From CAZJLP01 sp964546955 (GTDB lineage: Bacteria; Verrucomicrobiota; Verrucomicrobiia; Opitutales; Opitutaceae), in assembly GCA_964546955.1 (NCBI GenBank), contig CAZJLP010000073.1, forward strand, positions 1-23,628: a stretch of DNA of 23,628 nucleotides, read 5' to 3'. Shown piece by piece: positions 14,556-21,862 of the stretch. The first letter of the stretch is position 1. Every line of letters starts with the position of its first letter. The translations under genes were made by a program, and so were the position numbers. The notes beneath the pieces were generated by a model. It had not been told where the DNA came from. It was given only the letters and a program-made list of their open reading frames with translations, and made no database searches.

Positions 14556-17500
14556 GTGCCCGGCTCCGACAAGAATTTCGTCCATCTTCACGTTCACACG
14601 GACTACAGCCTCCTCGATGGAGCATGCCGAATCGACCGTCTAATGGATCGCGCCGCAAGCCTCGGCATGACCGCTCTCGCGCTAACGGACCACGGCAACA
14701 TGTTTGGTGCCATTGAGTTCTACAACGCAGCCAAAGCCAAAAATATCAAACCTCTCGTGGGCTGCGAGATGTATCTGGTGGAAGGCAACCGTTTAGAGAA
14801 AAACGGACGGGCAGAGGACGGAAAGAGCTATTACCATCTTGGACTGTTGGCGAAAAACCTGACGGGCTACCAAAACCTGCTTAAGTTGGTGTCTGACGCC
14901 CACCTGCGCGGCTTTTACTACAAACCGCGCGCGGATTGGGAAACATTGGCCAGGTATTCCGAGGGATTGATTGCATTTACCGGATGTCTGGCGGCCATTG
15001 TCCCGCAGCATCTGCTGAACGATAGAGTCGAAGAGGCCCGGAAAGCCACCGCCCGCTTCATCGACATTTTCGGGCGGGAGAACTTCTTCGTCGAAATCCA
15101 GGACCACGGCATTCCGGAACAGGTCCAGATCATTCCGGGACTCCTCAAAATCGCGGAAGAATTCAACCTCAAGGTGATTTGCACGAACGATGTTCATTAC
15201 GTTCGTGCGGAGGACGCGGGGCCGCATGACGCCCTGCTCTGCATCCAGACCGGTTCGAAGATCGCCGAGGAAAGCCGGATGAAATTCACCGGTACTCAAT
15301 TTTACCTGAAGTCTCGCGACGAGATGGAGAAATTGTTTGCCGAGGTTCCCGAGTCGCTGATCAACACGCAGCTCGTGGCGGAAATGTGCGATCTCTCCAT
15401 TCCTTTCCCCAAGGGTTCCGAGCGTTACCCCCGCTACCCTCTCCCGGTTGAGATTAAAACAGACCGCGCGGGCTACCTGAGGGATCTGTGCATCGGCGGG
15501 CTCAAATCGCGATATCAGGTCGATCACGACACCGTGGCGGTGAAGCCGATCGTGGCGGAGCGCCTGGCCAAACTCACGAACTTGCCCGCGGGGCAGAAAC
15601 CGCAACCTCCGGATTATTCCGGTCTGGCGCCCGACGAACTGCTCGTCGTGCGAATGGCGTACGAACTTTCGATCATCAATGTGACGGGTTTCGTCGACTA
15701 CTTTCTGGTGGTCTGGGATTTCATCGCGTGGGGGAAAAAACACGGCATTCCGGTCGGTCCGGGCCGTGGTTCGGGCGCCGGCTGCATGGTGGCCTATCTG
15801 CTCGGCATCACGAATATCGATCCGATCCGCTTCGGACTTCTGTTCGAGCGCTTCCTGAATCCGGAGCGGGTTTCCCCGCCCGACTTCGACATCGATTTTT
15901 GCATGCGGCGCCGCGAAGAGGTCATCAACTACGTCCGTGAAAAATACGGTCGGGACTGCGTGGCGAACATCATCACCTACGGAACCCTCGGCGCCAAAAT
16001 GGTGATTCGCGATGTCTCCCGCGTGCACGACCTGCCCTATGCCGAAGCGGATCGCCTGGCGAAAATGATCCCCGACGAGCTCAACATCTCGCTGGAGGAT
16101 GCGATCGCCAAGTCGGCCGAGTTGAACTCCGAAGTCGCGCGCAATCCCATCGCGAAGAAAATCGTGGACCAGGCGCTGGTGCTGGAGGGCATGGTGCGCA
16201 ACACGGGCAAGCATGCGGCCGGCATCATCATCACGGACAAGCCGCTCGACGATTTCGTGCCCCTCACCCTGCAGGAAGGCGACGTCACGGTGCAGTACGA
16301 CATGAACGCCGTCGGCAAACTCGGCTTGCTGAAGATGGACTTTCTCGGGCTGAAGACGCTCACCGTCATTGACGACGCCATTCGAAACATCAAACGCACG
16401 GCGAAAGACATCGCCGATCCGGAAAAACGGAAAGCGGCCGAGAACTTCGACATCGAGTCGATCCCCCTCGACGACTCGAAAACCTACGAACTATTGAACG
16501 TCGGCAAAACCGTTGGCGTATTTCAGCTCGAATCGGCGGGCATGCAAAACGCTTCGAAGCTCGTAGGCATTTCGAATATCGACGACATCAACGCCATTTC
16601 CGCGCTGTACCGCCCGGGCCCGATGCAGTTCATCCCCGACTACGCGCGCGGCAAAAAGGATCCGGCCGCGATCTCTTATCCGCACGCGCTGCTCGAGCCC
16701 GTGCTCAAGGAAACCTACGGCATCATCGTCTATCAGGAGCAAGTGATGGAATGCGCGCGCGTGATCGCCGGTTACACGCTGGGCGGCGCCGACATGCTGC
16801 GCCGCGCCATGGGCAAAAAGGACGCCGAAGCCATGGCCAAGGAGCGCGTCAAGTTCGTCGAAGGCGCCAAAAAGCACAATAACATCGACGAGCGGAAGGC
16901 GAACGAGATCTTCGACTTGCTCAACAAGTTCGCTCAGTACGGTTTCAATAAATCGCACTCCGCGGCGTACGCGATGATCGCGTACCAGACCGGGTATTTG
17001 AAAGCCAACTACCCGGTTCAGTTCATGGCCGCTGTGCTGACGACCGAGCTGGGTAACGCCGAAAAAGTGTCCCACTTTATCGCGGAATGCGAAGCGATGG
17101 GGCTCCAGGTCCTGGGTCCGGACGTGAACGAGTCGGGCAGCGATTTCACGCCCGTCGTGCGGGCAGCTTCCAGTTTAGAGCCGGGTGTTTCCCGTTCCGG
17201 AAACCCGACCCCAAACGCCAAAGCAGAAACGCCAAATTCAGCGGCGTCAGCCGCGATTCGCTTCGGGCTCGCCGGAATCAAGGGAGTCGGCGAGCAGGCG
17301 GCGATCAAGATCATCGAGGAGCGCGACAAGAACGGGCCCTATGCGGACTTTGACGATCTGGTGAAGCGAGTCGATGGCCGGGCCATCAACAAGCGCGTGC
17401 TCGAGCACCTCGTGAAAACAGGGGCTTTCGACTTCAGCGGGGCGTCGCGCAAGAAGCTGTTCGATGGAATTGACGCGGCCATAGCGGGTGCCGCCTCGCA

Positions 17501-18326
17501 CGCCCGGGACCGCGCCGCCGGGCAGTTCAGCCTGCTCGACATGTTGGCGGAGCCCGCGCCCGCAGCTCGCCCGGCGAAACAGGCAAAACCGAGAACTCAG
17601 GACACCGCTCCCTCTTCGGAACCCGACGACTTTGCCCCGACGGAACGGCTGACCTTCGAGAAGGAACTCCTGGGGTTTTACGTCTCCGGTCACCCGATGA
17701 ACGTCTACGAGGGATTGTCGCAGTCGATCGACACCTTCCCCCTCGATCAATTGTTGAATCAACCCGATCGGACGGAGTTTCGCTTGTGCGGAATCGCCGG
17801 TACGATCGCGAAGCGTCTCTCCAAAAAAGACAACCGTCCCTGGGCCTCCTTTACCCTCGCGACCAAACGAGCGTCTCTCGGTCTCAATATGTTTGCTGAT
17901 GCCTATGCGTCCTACGGCCAGAACCTGGCCGAAAACGCGCTCGTCCTGGTGCAGGGCAACATTCTCATCGGGCAAGAGGGCCCGCGCATCAACGTCAAGG
18001 AGGCCTATCCTCTCGACAACTACGTCAGCGGCATCGTAAAGCGCGTGACCTGGCTGGTGCACCCGCAACACGGTCAACTCAATGAATTCCTGCGGACGCT
18101 CCGCGAAATTCTGAACAAGAACGTGGGCGACACCAAGATCTCCATCGGCTTTGTGTTCGAGGGACGAGTGACCGCCGTGAGCGAAGCCAGCACCGCTCTC
18201 GGCTGGAAGTTAAACCCCGCGACCTTCCAGGCCCTGCGCGGCCACCCCGCGGTGGCCGGAGTCGAAATCGAGACAAAGCGGCTGGAAATCAAAGAGACGC
18301 GACGCTGGGCGAAGAAAGGCGGCTGA
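14556..18326 (+). CDS. dnaE: DNA polymerase III alpha subunit
   Basis: The replicative polymerase, 1256 residues, of DnaE type. It has an N-terminal PHP domain (HLHVHTDYSLLDGA from residue 10; TDHGNMFGA) and a C-family catalytic core with GPGRGSGAG, PDFDIDF (D443, D445) and a third Asp, D595, in MDFLGLKTL. The fingers and beta-binding region include YQEQVMECARVIAGYTLGGADMLRRAMGKK. A helix-hairpin-helix (FGLAGIKGVGEQAAIKI) and an OB fold near 1070-1150 follow. The clamp-binding motif is probably QFSLLDML. Between DFTP (863-866) and IRFGL (901-905) lies a low-complexity stretch about 30 residues longer than in E. coli, encoded by heptamer repeats. The start is GTG at 14556 with no Shine-Dalgarno; the family N-terminus begins a few residues later. 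It is divergent from rpsU and convergent with cynS. Confidence 0.97.
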   Translation: MPGSDKNFVHLHVHTDYSLLDGACRIDRLMDRAASLGMTALALTDHGNMFGAIEFYNAAKAKNIKPLVGCEMYLVEGNRLEKNGRAEDGKSYYHLGLLAKNLTGYQNLLKLVSDAHLRGFYYKPRADWETLARYSEGLIAFTGCLAAIVPQHLLNDRVEEARKATARFIDIFGRENFFVEIQDHGIPEQVQIIPGLLKIAEEFNLKVICTNDVHYVRAEDAGPHDALLCIQTGSKIAEESRMKFTGTQFYLKSRDEMEKLFAEVPESLINTQLVAEMCDLSIPFPKGSERYPRYPLPVEIKTDRAGYLRDLCIGGLKSRYQVDHDTVAVKPIVAERLAKLTNLPAGQKPQPPDYSGLAPDELLVVRMAYELSIINVTGFVDYFLVVWDFIAWGKKHGIPVGPGRGSGAGCMVAYLLGITNIDPIRFGLLFERFLNPERVSPPDFDIDFCMRRREEVINYVREKYGRDCVANIITYGTLGAKMVIRDVSRVHDLPYAEADRLAKMIPDELNISLEDAIAKSAELNSEVARNPIAKKIVDQALVLEGMVRNTGKHAAGIIITDKPLDDFVPLTLQEGDVTVQYDMNAVGKLGLLKMDFLGLKTLTVIDDAIRNIKRTAKDIADPEKRKAAENFDIESIPLDDSKTYELLNVGKTVGVFQLESAGMQNASKLVGISNIDDINAISALYRPGPMQFIPDYARGKKDPAAISYPHALLEPVLKETYGIIVYQEQVMECARVIAGYTLGGADMLRRAMGKKDAEAMAKERVKFVEGAKKHNNIDERKANEIFDLLNKFAQYGFNKSHSAAYAMIAYQTGYLKANYPVQFMAAVLTTELGNAEKVSHFIAECEAMGLQVLGPDVNESGSDFTPVVRAASSLEPGVSRSGNPTPNAKAETPNSAASAAIRFGLAGIKGVGEQAAIKIIEERDKNGPYADFDDLVKRVDGRAINKRVLEHLVKTGAFDFSGASRKKLFDGIDAAIAGAASHARDRAAGQFSLLDMLAEPAPAARPAKQAKPRTQDTAPSSEPDDFAPTERLTFEKELLGFYVSGHPMNVYEGLSQSIDTFPLDQLLNQPDRTEFRLCGIAGTIAKRLSKKDNRPWASFTLATKRASLGLNMFADAYASYGQNLAENALVLVQGNILIGQEGPRINVKEAYPLDNYVSGIVKRVTWLVHPQHGQLNEFLRTLREILNKNVGDTKISIGFVFEGRVTAVSEASTALGWKLNPATFQALRGHPAVAGVEIETKRLEIKETRRWAKKGG
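17172..17238. repeat. Heptamer inverted array inside dnaE, locus D
   Basis: Within the dnaE reading frame the plus strand reads CCAAACG (17211-17217), CCAAAGC, AGAAACG and CCAAATT (to 17238), a 7-bp period. Upstream, CGGGTGTTTCC (17182-17192) can pair with GGAAACCCG (17199-17207) apart from a 2-base bulge, so the stretch has the facing-arm layout of the intergenic arrays. It encodes Ser, Pro, Asn, Lys and Thr-rich residues (about 872-899) that look like an unstructured linker and contains no stop in the dnaE frame. Confidence 0.6.
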
Positions 18327-18339
18327 GCGGGCGCGGGTG

Positions 18340-18360
18340 ATTTGAAATTTGAAATTCGAG
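18340..18360. repeat. Short heptamer run after dnaE, locus F
   Basis: Three 7-bp units, ATTTGAA, ATTTGAA and ATTCGAG, begin 13 bp after the dnaE stop in the convergent gap before cynS. No facing arm is visible nearby, so this is a solo or decayed copy. Further on, CCCGG/CCGGG (about 18404-18419) could form a weak hairpin at the cynS 3' side. Confidence 0.5.
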
Positions 18361-18425
18361 ACCGACGGCAGGTAGGCCACATGGCGCTGGCCCATCCTTA
18401 CCCGGCTTGTCATCCGGGGGCGCCC

Positions 18426-18869
18426 TCACCACTTCTTATAGCCCAGGAACTTGCCGTTCATGGTGATTTTAACGCGGTCGCCTTTGGGATCGGCCACGCG
18501 TTCGATGTCCATCGTGAAATCAATCGCGCTCATGATGCCGGGGCCGAATTTCTCCTCGATCAGGGCTTTCAGGGTGGGCCCGTAGACATAAATGATTTCC
18601 TGAAAGCGATACTGCAGCGGCTCCTTCGGAACGGTCGGAGCAGCTTCGCCCTTGTTCGGATACTGCGCGAGGGCTTGGGAGACCTCGGGTCCCAGGGCGA
18701 GAAACGTCGCGACCTTTTCAGCCTGGGCCGGATCGAGGGCGTTTTCGCCGAGACAGGCGGAGGTGGTGAACACCTCGGAAAGGCCGGCGGCCTGCGCGAT
18801 GGCGGCCCAGGTGACGTTTCTCGCGCTCTTGGCCGCGAGAATGGCTTCGATCATGGATACTTTTGTCAT
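18426..18869 (-). CDS. cynS: Cyanate hydratase (cyanase)
   Basis: A 147-residue enzyme that converts cyanate and bicarbonate to carbamate and CO2, with carbamate then giving ammonia. This detoxifies cyanate and supplies nitrogen. The N-terminal helical domain resembles a helix-turn-helix (KSARNVTWAAIAQAAGLSEVF). The C-terminal catalytic domain is highly conserved (YRFQEIIYVYGPTLKALIEEKFG, IMSAIDFTMDI, ending NGKFLGYKKW). The residues equivalent to the E. coli catalytic Arg, Glu and Ser are R88, E91 and S114. Length is normal. The ATG at 18869 was chosen from the family N-terminus; the open frame upstream is not homologous. There is no carbonic anhydrase, transporter or CynR-type regulator in the window, so the gene stands alone. 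A palindrome lies 12-28 bp upstream of the start. Confidence 0.96.
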   Translation of the reverse strand: MTKVSMIEAILAAKSARNVTWAAIAQAAGLSEVFTTSACLGENALDPAQAEKVATFLALGPEVSQALAQYPNKGEAAPTVPKEPLQYRFQEIIYVYGPTLKALIEEKFGPGIMSAIDFTMDIERVADPKGDRVKITMNGKFLGYKKW

Positions 18870-18880
18870 GTGAGGAAGAA

Positions 18881-18897
18881 GGTTACAGCACGTAACC
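18881..18897 (-). promoter_or_regulatory. Candidate operator upstream of cynS
   Basis: GGTTAC-AGCAC-GTAACC is a perfect 6-bp inverted repeat with a 5-bp spacer, 12-28 bp upstream of the cynS ATG. It contains TTAC-N5-GTAA, which fits the T-N11-A rule of LysR-family regulators. In E. coli cynS is controlled by the LysR protein CynR, but no such gene is in the window. Being so close to the start codon, it could also be a repressor site or an mRNA hairpin. Confidence 0.45.
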
Positions 18898-19008
18898 AAC
18901 CACGAAGGGTTGAGGGCACAGAGCAGCCGCCATGCCGACACTCCTCCTCTGCCCCCCGGCGGTTTCCATTCGCTTTTCGGGCTATCAGTAGGTTGCGTAT
19001 GAGACTGC

Positions 19009-20157
19009 ATGTCCGACTCTGCCACGCTGAATCACGCTGCTCGTATTCTTGCCTCCATTTCGCCGGATACCCCTGCGGATCAAGCGATGCGGCGGTATAT
19101 GGCTGACGCGCGCCGGCTGGGTGCGCGCGAAAAACGCTCCGTCAGCCAAGCTGTATTCGCCTACTTTCGCTGGCTCCAGTGGCTGGACGAAAAAGCGTCC
19201 GCTCAAAAGCAGGTCGAGCAGGCATTGGCCTTGCAAAGTCGCTTCAGCGCGGATCCCCGCAGTGTAAAGGCCGAGACGCTCGCGGTGCGAGCCGTGCCGG
19301 AATGGTCGCGGTCCGAAGTCGATTTTCCGGTCGATACGCTTCGGCAACTGCAGCGGGAACCGACGCTTTGGCTGCGAGCGCGGCCAGGGACCGCGGCAGA
19401 TCTCGCAAAGAAGCTCGGCCAGACGGAGGGCGTTGCTCCGTCGATCCTAAACCTTGGGTTTGGGGCCGCGGGGACCGAACTTTCCGCCCTCCGCTATACC
19501 GGCGCAAAGGATCTGTTTCTCACCCCGGAGTTTCACGCAGGAGCGTTTGAGATCCAGGATCTCGCGTCGCAGCTCGTGGGGCACGCGTGCGCGCCAAAAG
19601 CGGGGGAAACGTGGTGGGACGCCTGCGCGGGCGAAGGGGGCAAGTTGCTGCACCTCTCCGATCTCATGCAGAACAAAGGCCTCCTTTGGGCAACGGATCG
19701 TTCGGAGCGCCGGCTGCACAACCTCAAGCGCCGGGCAGCCCGCGCCAGAATTTTTAATTTCCGCGCCGCACCCTGGGACGGATCAGCAAAACTGCCGACG
19801 AAAACAAAGTTCGATGGAATTCTGCTCGATGCCCCCTGCAGCGGCCTCGGCACCTGGCAGCGAAATCCGCATGCTCGCTGGACCACCTCACCCAAGGACG
19901 TGAGTGAGCTTGCCGCCATCCAGGCCACACTTCTCCGGAATGTGTGCGGCTCGCTCAAGCCGGGCGGGCGACTCGTGTACGCGGTGTGTACGCTTACCCG
20001 GGCCGAGACCACTGCTGTCGCCGACGCCTTCTCCGCAGCCCATCCCGAATTTGAGCCTGTCGCCGTCCTCGATCGTTCGCCTCAGCTGACGCTTTGGCCG
20101 CACGAGGTCCAAGCTAACGGAATGTTCATCGCCACTTGGCAACGACGCGTAAAATGA
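19009..20157 (+). CDS. RsmB/NOP-family RNA (cytosine-5) methyltransferase
   Basis: A 382-residue cytoplasmic SAM-dependent methyltransferase that makes 5-methylcytosine in rRNA or tRNA. The N-terminal third is helical with a divergent NusB-like segment (ARRLGAREKRSVSQAVFAYFRWL). The catalytic part has SAM motif I (WWDACAGEGGKLLHLSDL), the motif II acid (WATDRSERRL), motif IV DAPCSGLGTWQRNP with C277, and motif VI VYAVCTLTRAET with C327, the usual nucleophile. Both cysteines of the two-cysteine RsmB/Nol1 mechanism are present. The closest named enzyme is RsmB (C967 of 16S rRNA), but the short N-terminal domain leaves the exact target open. The ATG at 19009 follows ACTGC with no Shine-Dalgarno. 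It is divergent from cynS and is followed by a 205-bp gap before the ABC operon. Confidence 0.88.
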   Translation: MSDSATLNHAARILASISPDTPADQAMRRYMADARRLGAREKRSVSQAVFAYFRWLQWLDEKASAQKQVEQALALQSRFSADPRSVKAETLAVRAVPEWSRSEVDFPVDTLRQLQREPTLWLRARPGTAADLAKKLGQTEGVAPSILNLGFGAAGTELSALRYTGAKDLFLTPEFHAGAFEIQDLASQLVGHACAPKAGETWWDACAGEGGKLLHLSDLMQNKGLLWATDRSERRLHNLKRRAARARIFNFRAAPWDGSAKLPTKTKFDGILLDAPCSGLGTWQRNPHARWTTSPKDVSELAAIQATLLRNVCGSLKPGGRLVYAVCTLTRAETTAVADAFSAAHPEFEPVAVLDRSPQLTLWPHEVQANGMFIATWQRRVK

Positions 20158-20362
20158 GGGCTTCTGCCTGACCGTAAGGGGATTTGCAGTCGACAATTAG
20201 CAGAAATTAACGGCTGATCCGTCCTCTATTTTTTTCTTGCCCGCTCCCGCCAAAATTTTTTGTTGAGCGCTCCCGTTACCCTCGAGGCCGCGGCAAGCTT
20301 TGCAGCCTGCTGGCTTTCGCAGGTTGGCGAAATCCTTCAACTTCCGCTTTGCTTTCCCCTTC
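20158..20362. promoter_or_regulatory. Gap before the ABC operon with weak terminator and leader hairpin
   Basis: It probably holds the terminator of the methyltransferase gene and the promoter of the ABC operon. ACGG-N5-CCGT (near 20210-20222) followed by CCTCTATTTTTTTC could be a weak terminator. Further on, CCTGC/GCAGG near 20308-20325 could form a small hairpin in the operon leader. I see no clear -35/-10 pair. Confidence 0.4.
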
Positions 20363-21082
20363 ATGATCGAAGTCAAAGGCTTGGTCAAAACGTACGGTAC
20401 GAAACGCGCGGTCAACGGAGTGACCTTCACGGTCAAGCGCGGAGACATCCTGGGCTTCCTCGGCCCGAATGGCGCCGGCAAGTCTACGACCATGAAGATG
20501 ATCACGGGATTTCTCCGCCCTACTGCGGGCACGGCGGTCGTCGACGGCCACAATGTCGTGGACAACCCCATTCTGGTGAAGCGCAAAATCGGCTATCTCC
20601 CGGAGAGCGCTCCGGCCTATGGAGAAATGACGGTCGAGGAGTTTCTGCGCTTCGTCGCCGACTGCCGCGGTTTTCGTTCGTCCGAGGCCCAGCGCGGCGC
20701 GGTCGAGCGGGCAATCGGATTGACGCACCTCGCGCCCGTCCGAAAACAGACGATCGAAACGCTGTCCAAGGGCTACAAACAGCGCGTCGGCTTCGCCCAG
20801 GCCTTGTTGCACGATCCACCGGTGCTGGTATTGGACGAGCCCACCGATGGACTGGACCCGAACCAAAAGAACGAAGTCCGTTCGCTCATCAAGGCGATGG
20901 CGGTGGAGAAAGCCGTCATTCTTTCCACCCACATTCTCGAGGAGGTGGACGCAATCTGTAATCGGGTCATCATCATTGCCGACGGCAAGGTGGTCGTCGA
21001 CGAAACCCCGAAGCAGCTTCACGCGCGGAAGCCAAGCGCGCGGCTCGACGAGATCTTCCGAGATCTCACGGTTAAGGGCTGA
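20363..21082 (+). CDS. ABC transporter ATP-binding protein (GldA-like)
   Basis: A 239-residue cytoplasmic ATPase that powers the membrane partner encoded just downstream. It has Walker A GPNGAGKST (about 36-44), a Q loop before LPESAPAYGEMTVEEFL, signature LSKGYKQRVGFAQALLHDPP, Walker B VLVLDEPTDGLDP and the switch His in ILSTHI. The ordering and the GEMTVEEFLRFVA text are those of the multidrug / gliding-type (GldA, NatA) export ATPases. I chose the ATG at 20363 because MIEVKGLVKTYG is the family start; the 21 codons upstream are not conserved. The start follows CCCCTTC, with no Shine-Dalgarno. It is the first gene of an operon with a permease 36 bp on and a GldG-like protein after it. Confidence 0.92.
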   Translation: MIEVKGLVKTYGTKRAVNGVTFTVKRGDILGFLGPNGAGKSTTMKMITGFLRPTAGTAVVDGHNVVDNPILVKRKIGYLPESAPAYGEMTVEEFLRFVADCRGFRSSEAQRGAVERAIGLTHLAPVRKQTIETLSKGYKQRVGFAQALLHDPPVLVLDEPTDGLDPNQKNEVRSLIKAMAVEKAVILSTHILEEVDAICNRVIIIADGKVVVDETPKQLHARKPSARLDEIFRDLTVKG

Positions 21083-21118
21083 CTCTCACTTTCCAGGATC
21101 ATCCATTTCGACGCGCTC

Positions 21119-21847
21119 ATGACTCAGATCGCTCCTGTCTTCAAACGCGAGTTCCTCGGCTACTTTCGCACTCCGGTCGCCTATGTGGTGCTGGTCGTGT
21201 TTCTGCTGGCCTCCGTCGGTTGCGCTTTTTTCGTCGGCGGATTTTTCCGCGGCAGCATCGCGACGCTCGAAAGTTATTTCACCTTCCTTCCCTGGCTTTT
21301 CCTTTTTCTGATTCCCGCCGCCGGCATGCGCTTGTGGTCGGAAGAGAAGCGCGCGGGCACACTCGAGCTGCTTTTCACGCTCCCGATCACGCCCCTCGAA
21401 GCGGTGGTCGGAAAATTCCTCGCCAGCTGGGCCTTTCTCGCCGCGGCGATCCTGCTGAGTTTTCCCCTCGCGATCACGGTCGCGTTTTTGGGCGATCCGG
21501 ATTGGGGCATCCTCGTTTGCAGCTATCTGGGCAGCATTCTCATGGCGGGAGCGTATCTCGGCATTTGCAGCTTCACCTCGGCTTTGTCCAAGAACCAAGT
21601 GATCAGCTTCGTCCTGAGCGTGCTGGTGTGCTTTGTCATCCTGCTGCTCGGCTTGAATGTATTTTCCGAGTTTTTGTCCGGAGCGGCAGGCTTCCCGGTT
21701 TGGCTCGTGGATATCGTTTCCAATTTTAGCTTCATGACGCATTTCGAGCCTTTCCTGAAAGGAATCATCGATCCGAAAGACGTTGTTTTCTTTCTCTCGC
21801 TCGCGGGCTTCGCGCTTTTTCTGAATGTCCTGGCGCTGGAGCGCTAA
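21119..21847 (+). CDS. ABC transporter permease (GldF/ABC-2 type)
   Basis: A 242-residue integral membrane protein with six hydrophobic helices (about 19-40, 55-70, 98-122, 135-155, 160-185, 218-238). The N-terminal text KREFLGYFRTPVAYVVLVVFLLAS and the EEKRAGTLELLFTLPITPLEAVVGKF segment between helices 2 and 3 are hallmarks of ABC-2 permeases of the GldF / NosY type. It should form the membrane channel driven by the ATPase upstream. The exported substrate is unknown; in Bacteroidetes the related proteins are needed for gliding, but homologues occur in many non-gliding bacteria. The ATG at 21119 is preceded by GCGCTC, with no Shine-Dalgarno. The next gene starts 15 bp after its stop, so they are surely co-transcribed. 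Confidence 0.9.
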   Translation: MTQIAPVFKREFLGYFRTPVAYVVLVVFLLASVGCAFFVGGFFRGSIATLESYFTFLPWLFLFLIPAAGMRLWSEEKRAGTLELLFTLPITPLEAVVGKFLASWAFLAAAILLSFPLAITVAFLGDPDWGILVCSYLGSILMAGAYLGICSFTSALSKNQVISFVLSVLVCFVILLLGLNVFSEFLSGAAGFPVWLVDIVSNFSFMTHFEPFLKGIIDPKDVVFFLSLAGFALFLNVLALER

Positions 21848-21862
21848 TCCCTTCCTCCACCC

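Noticed and set aside
14793..16214. Long minus-strand open frame (473 codons) opposite dnaE
   Set aside because: The plus strand encodes unmistakable DnaE motifs here. High GC lowers stop frequency in the opposite strand, and the antisense product shows no recognisable domain.
17160..17255. Intein or mini-intein in dnaE
   Set aside because: The extra stretch is only about 30 residues, lacks splicing motifs and is not at a catalytic motif.
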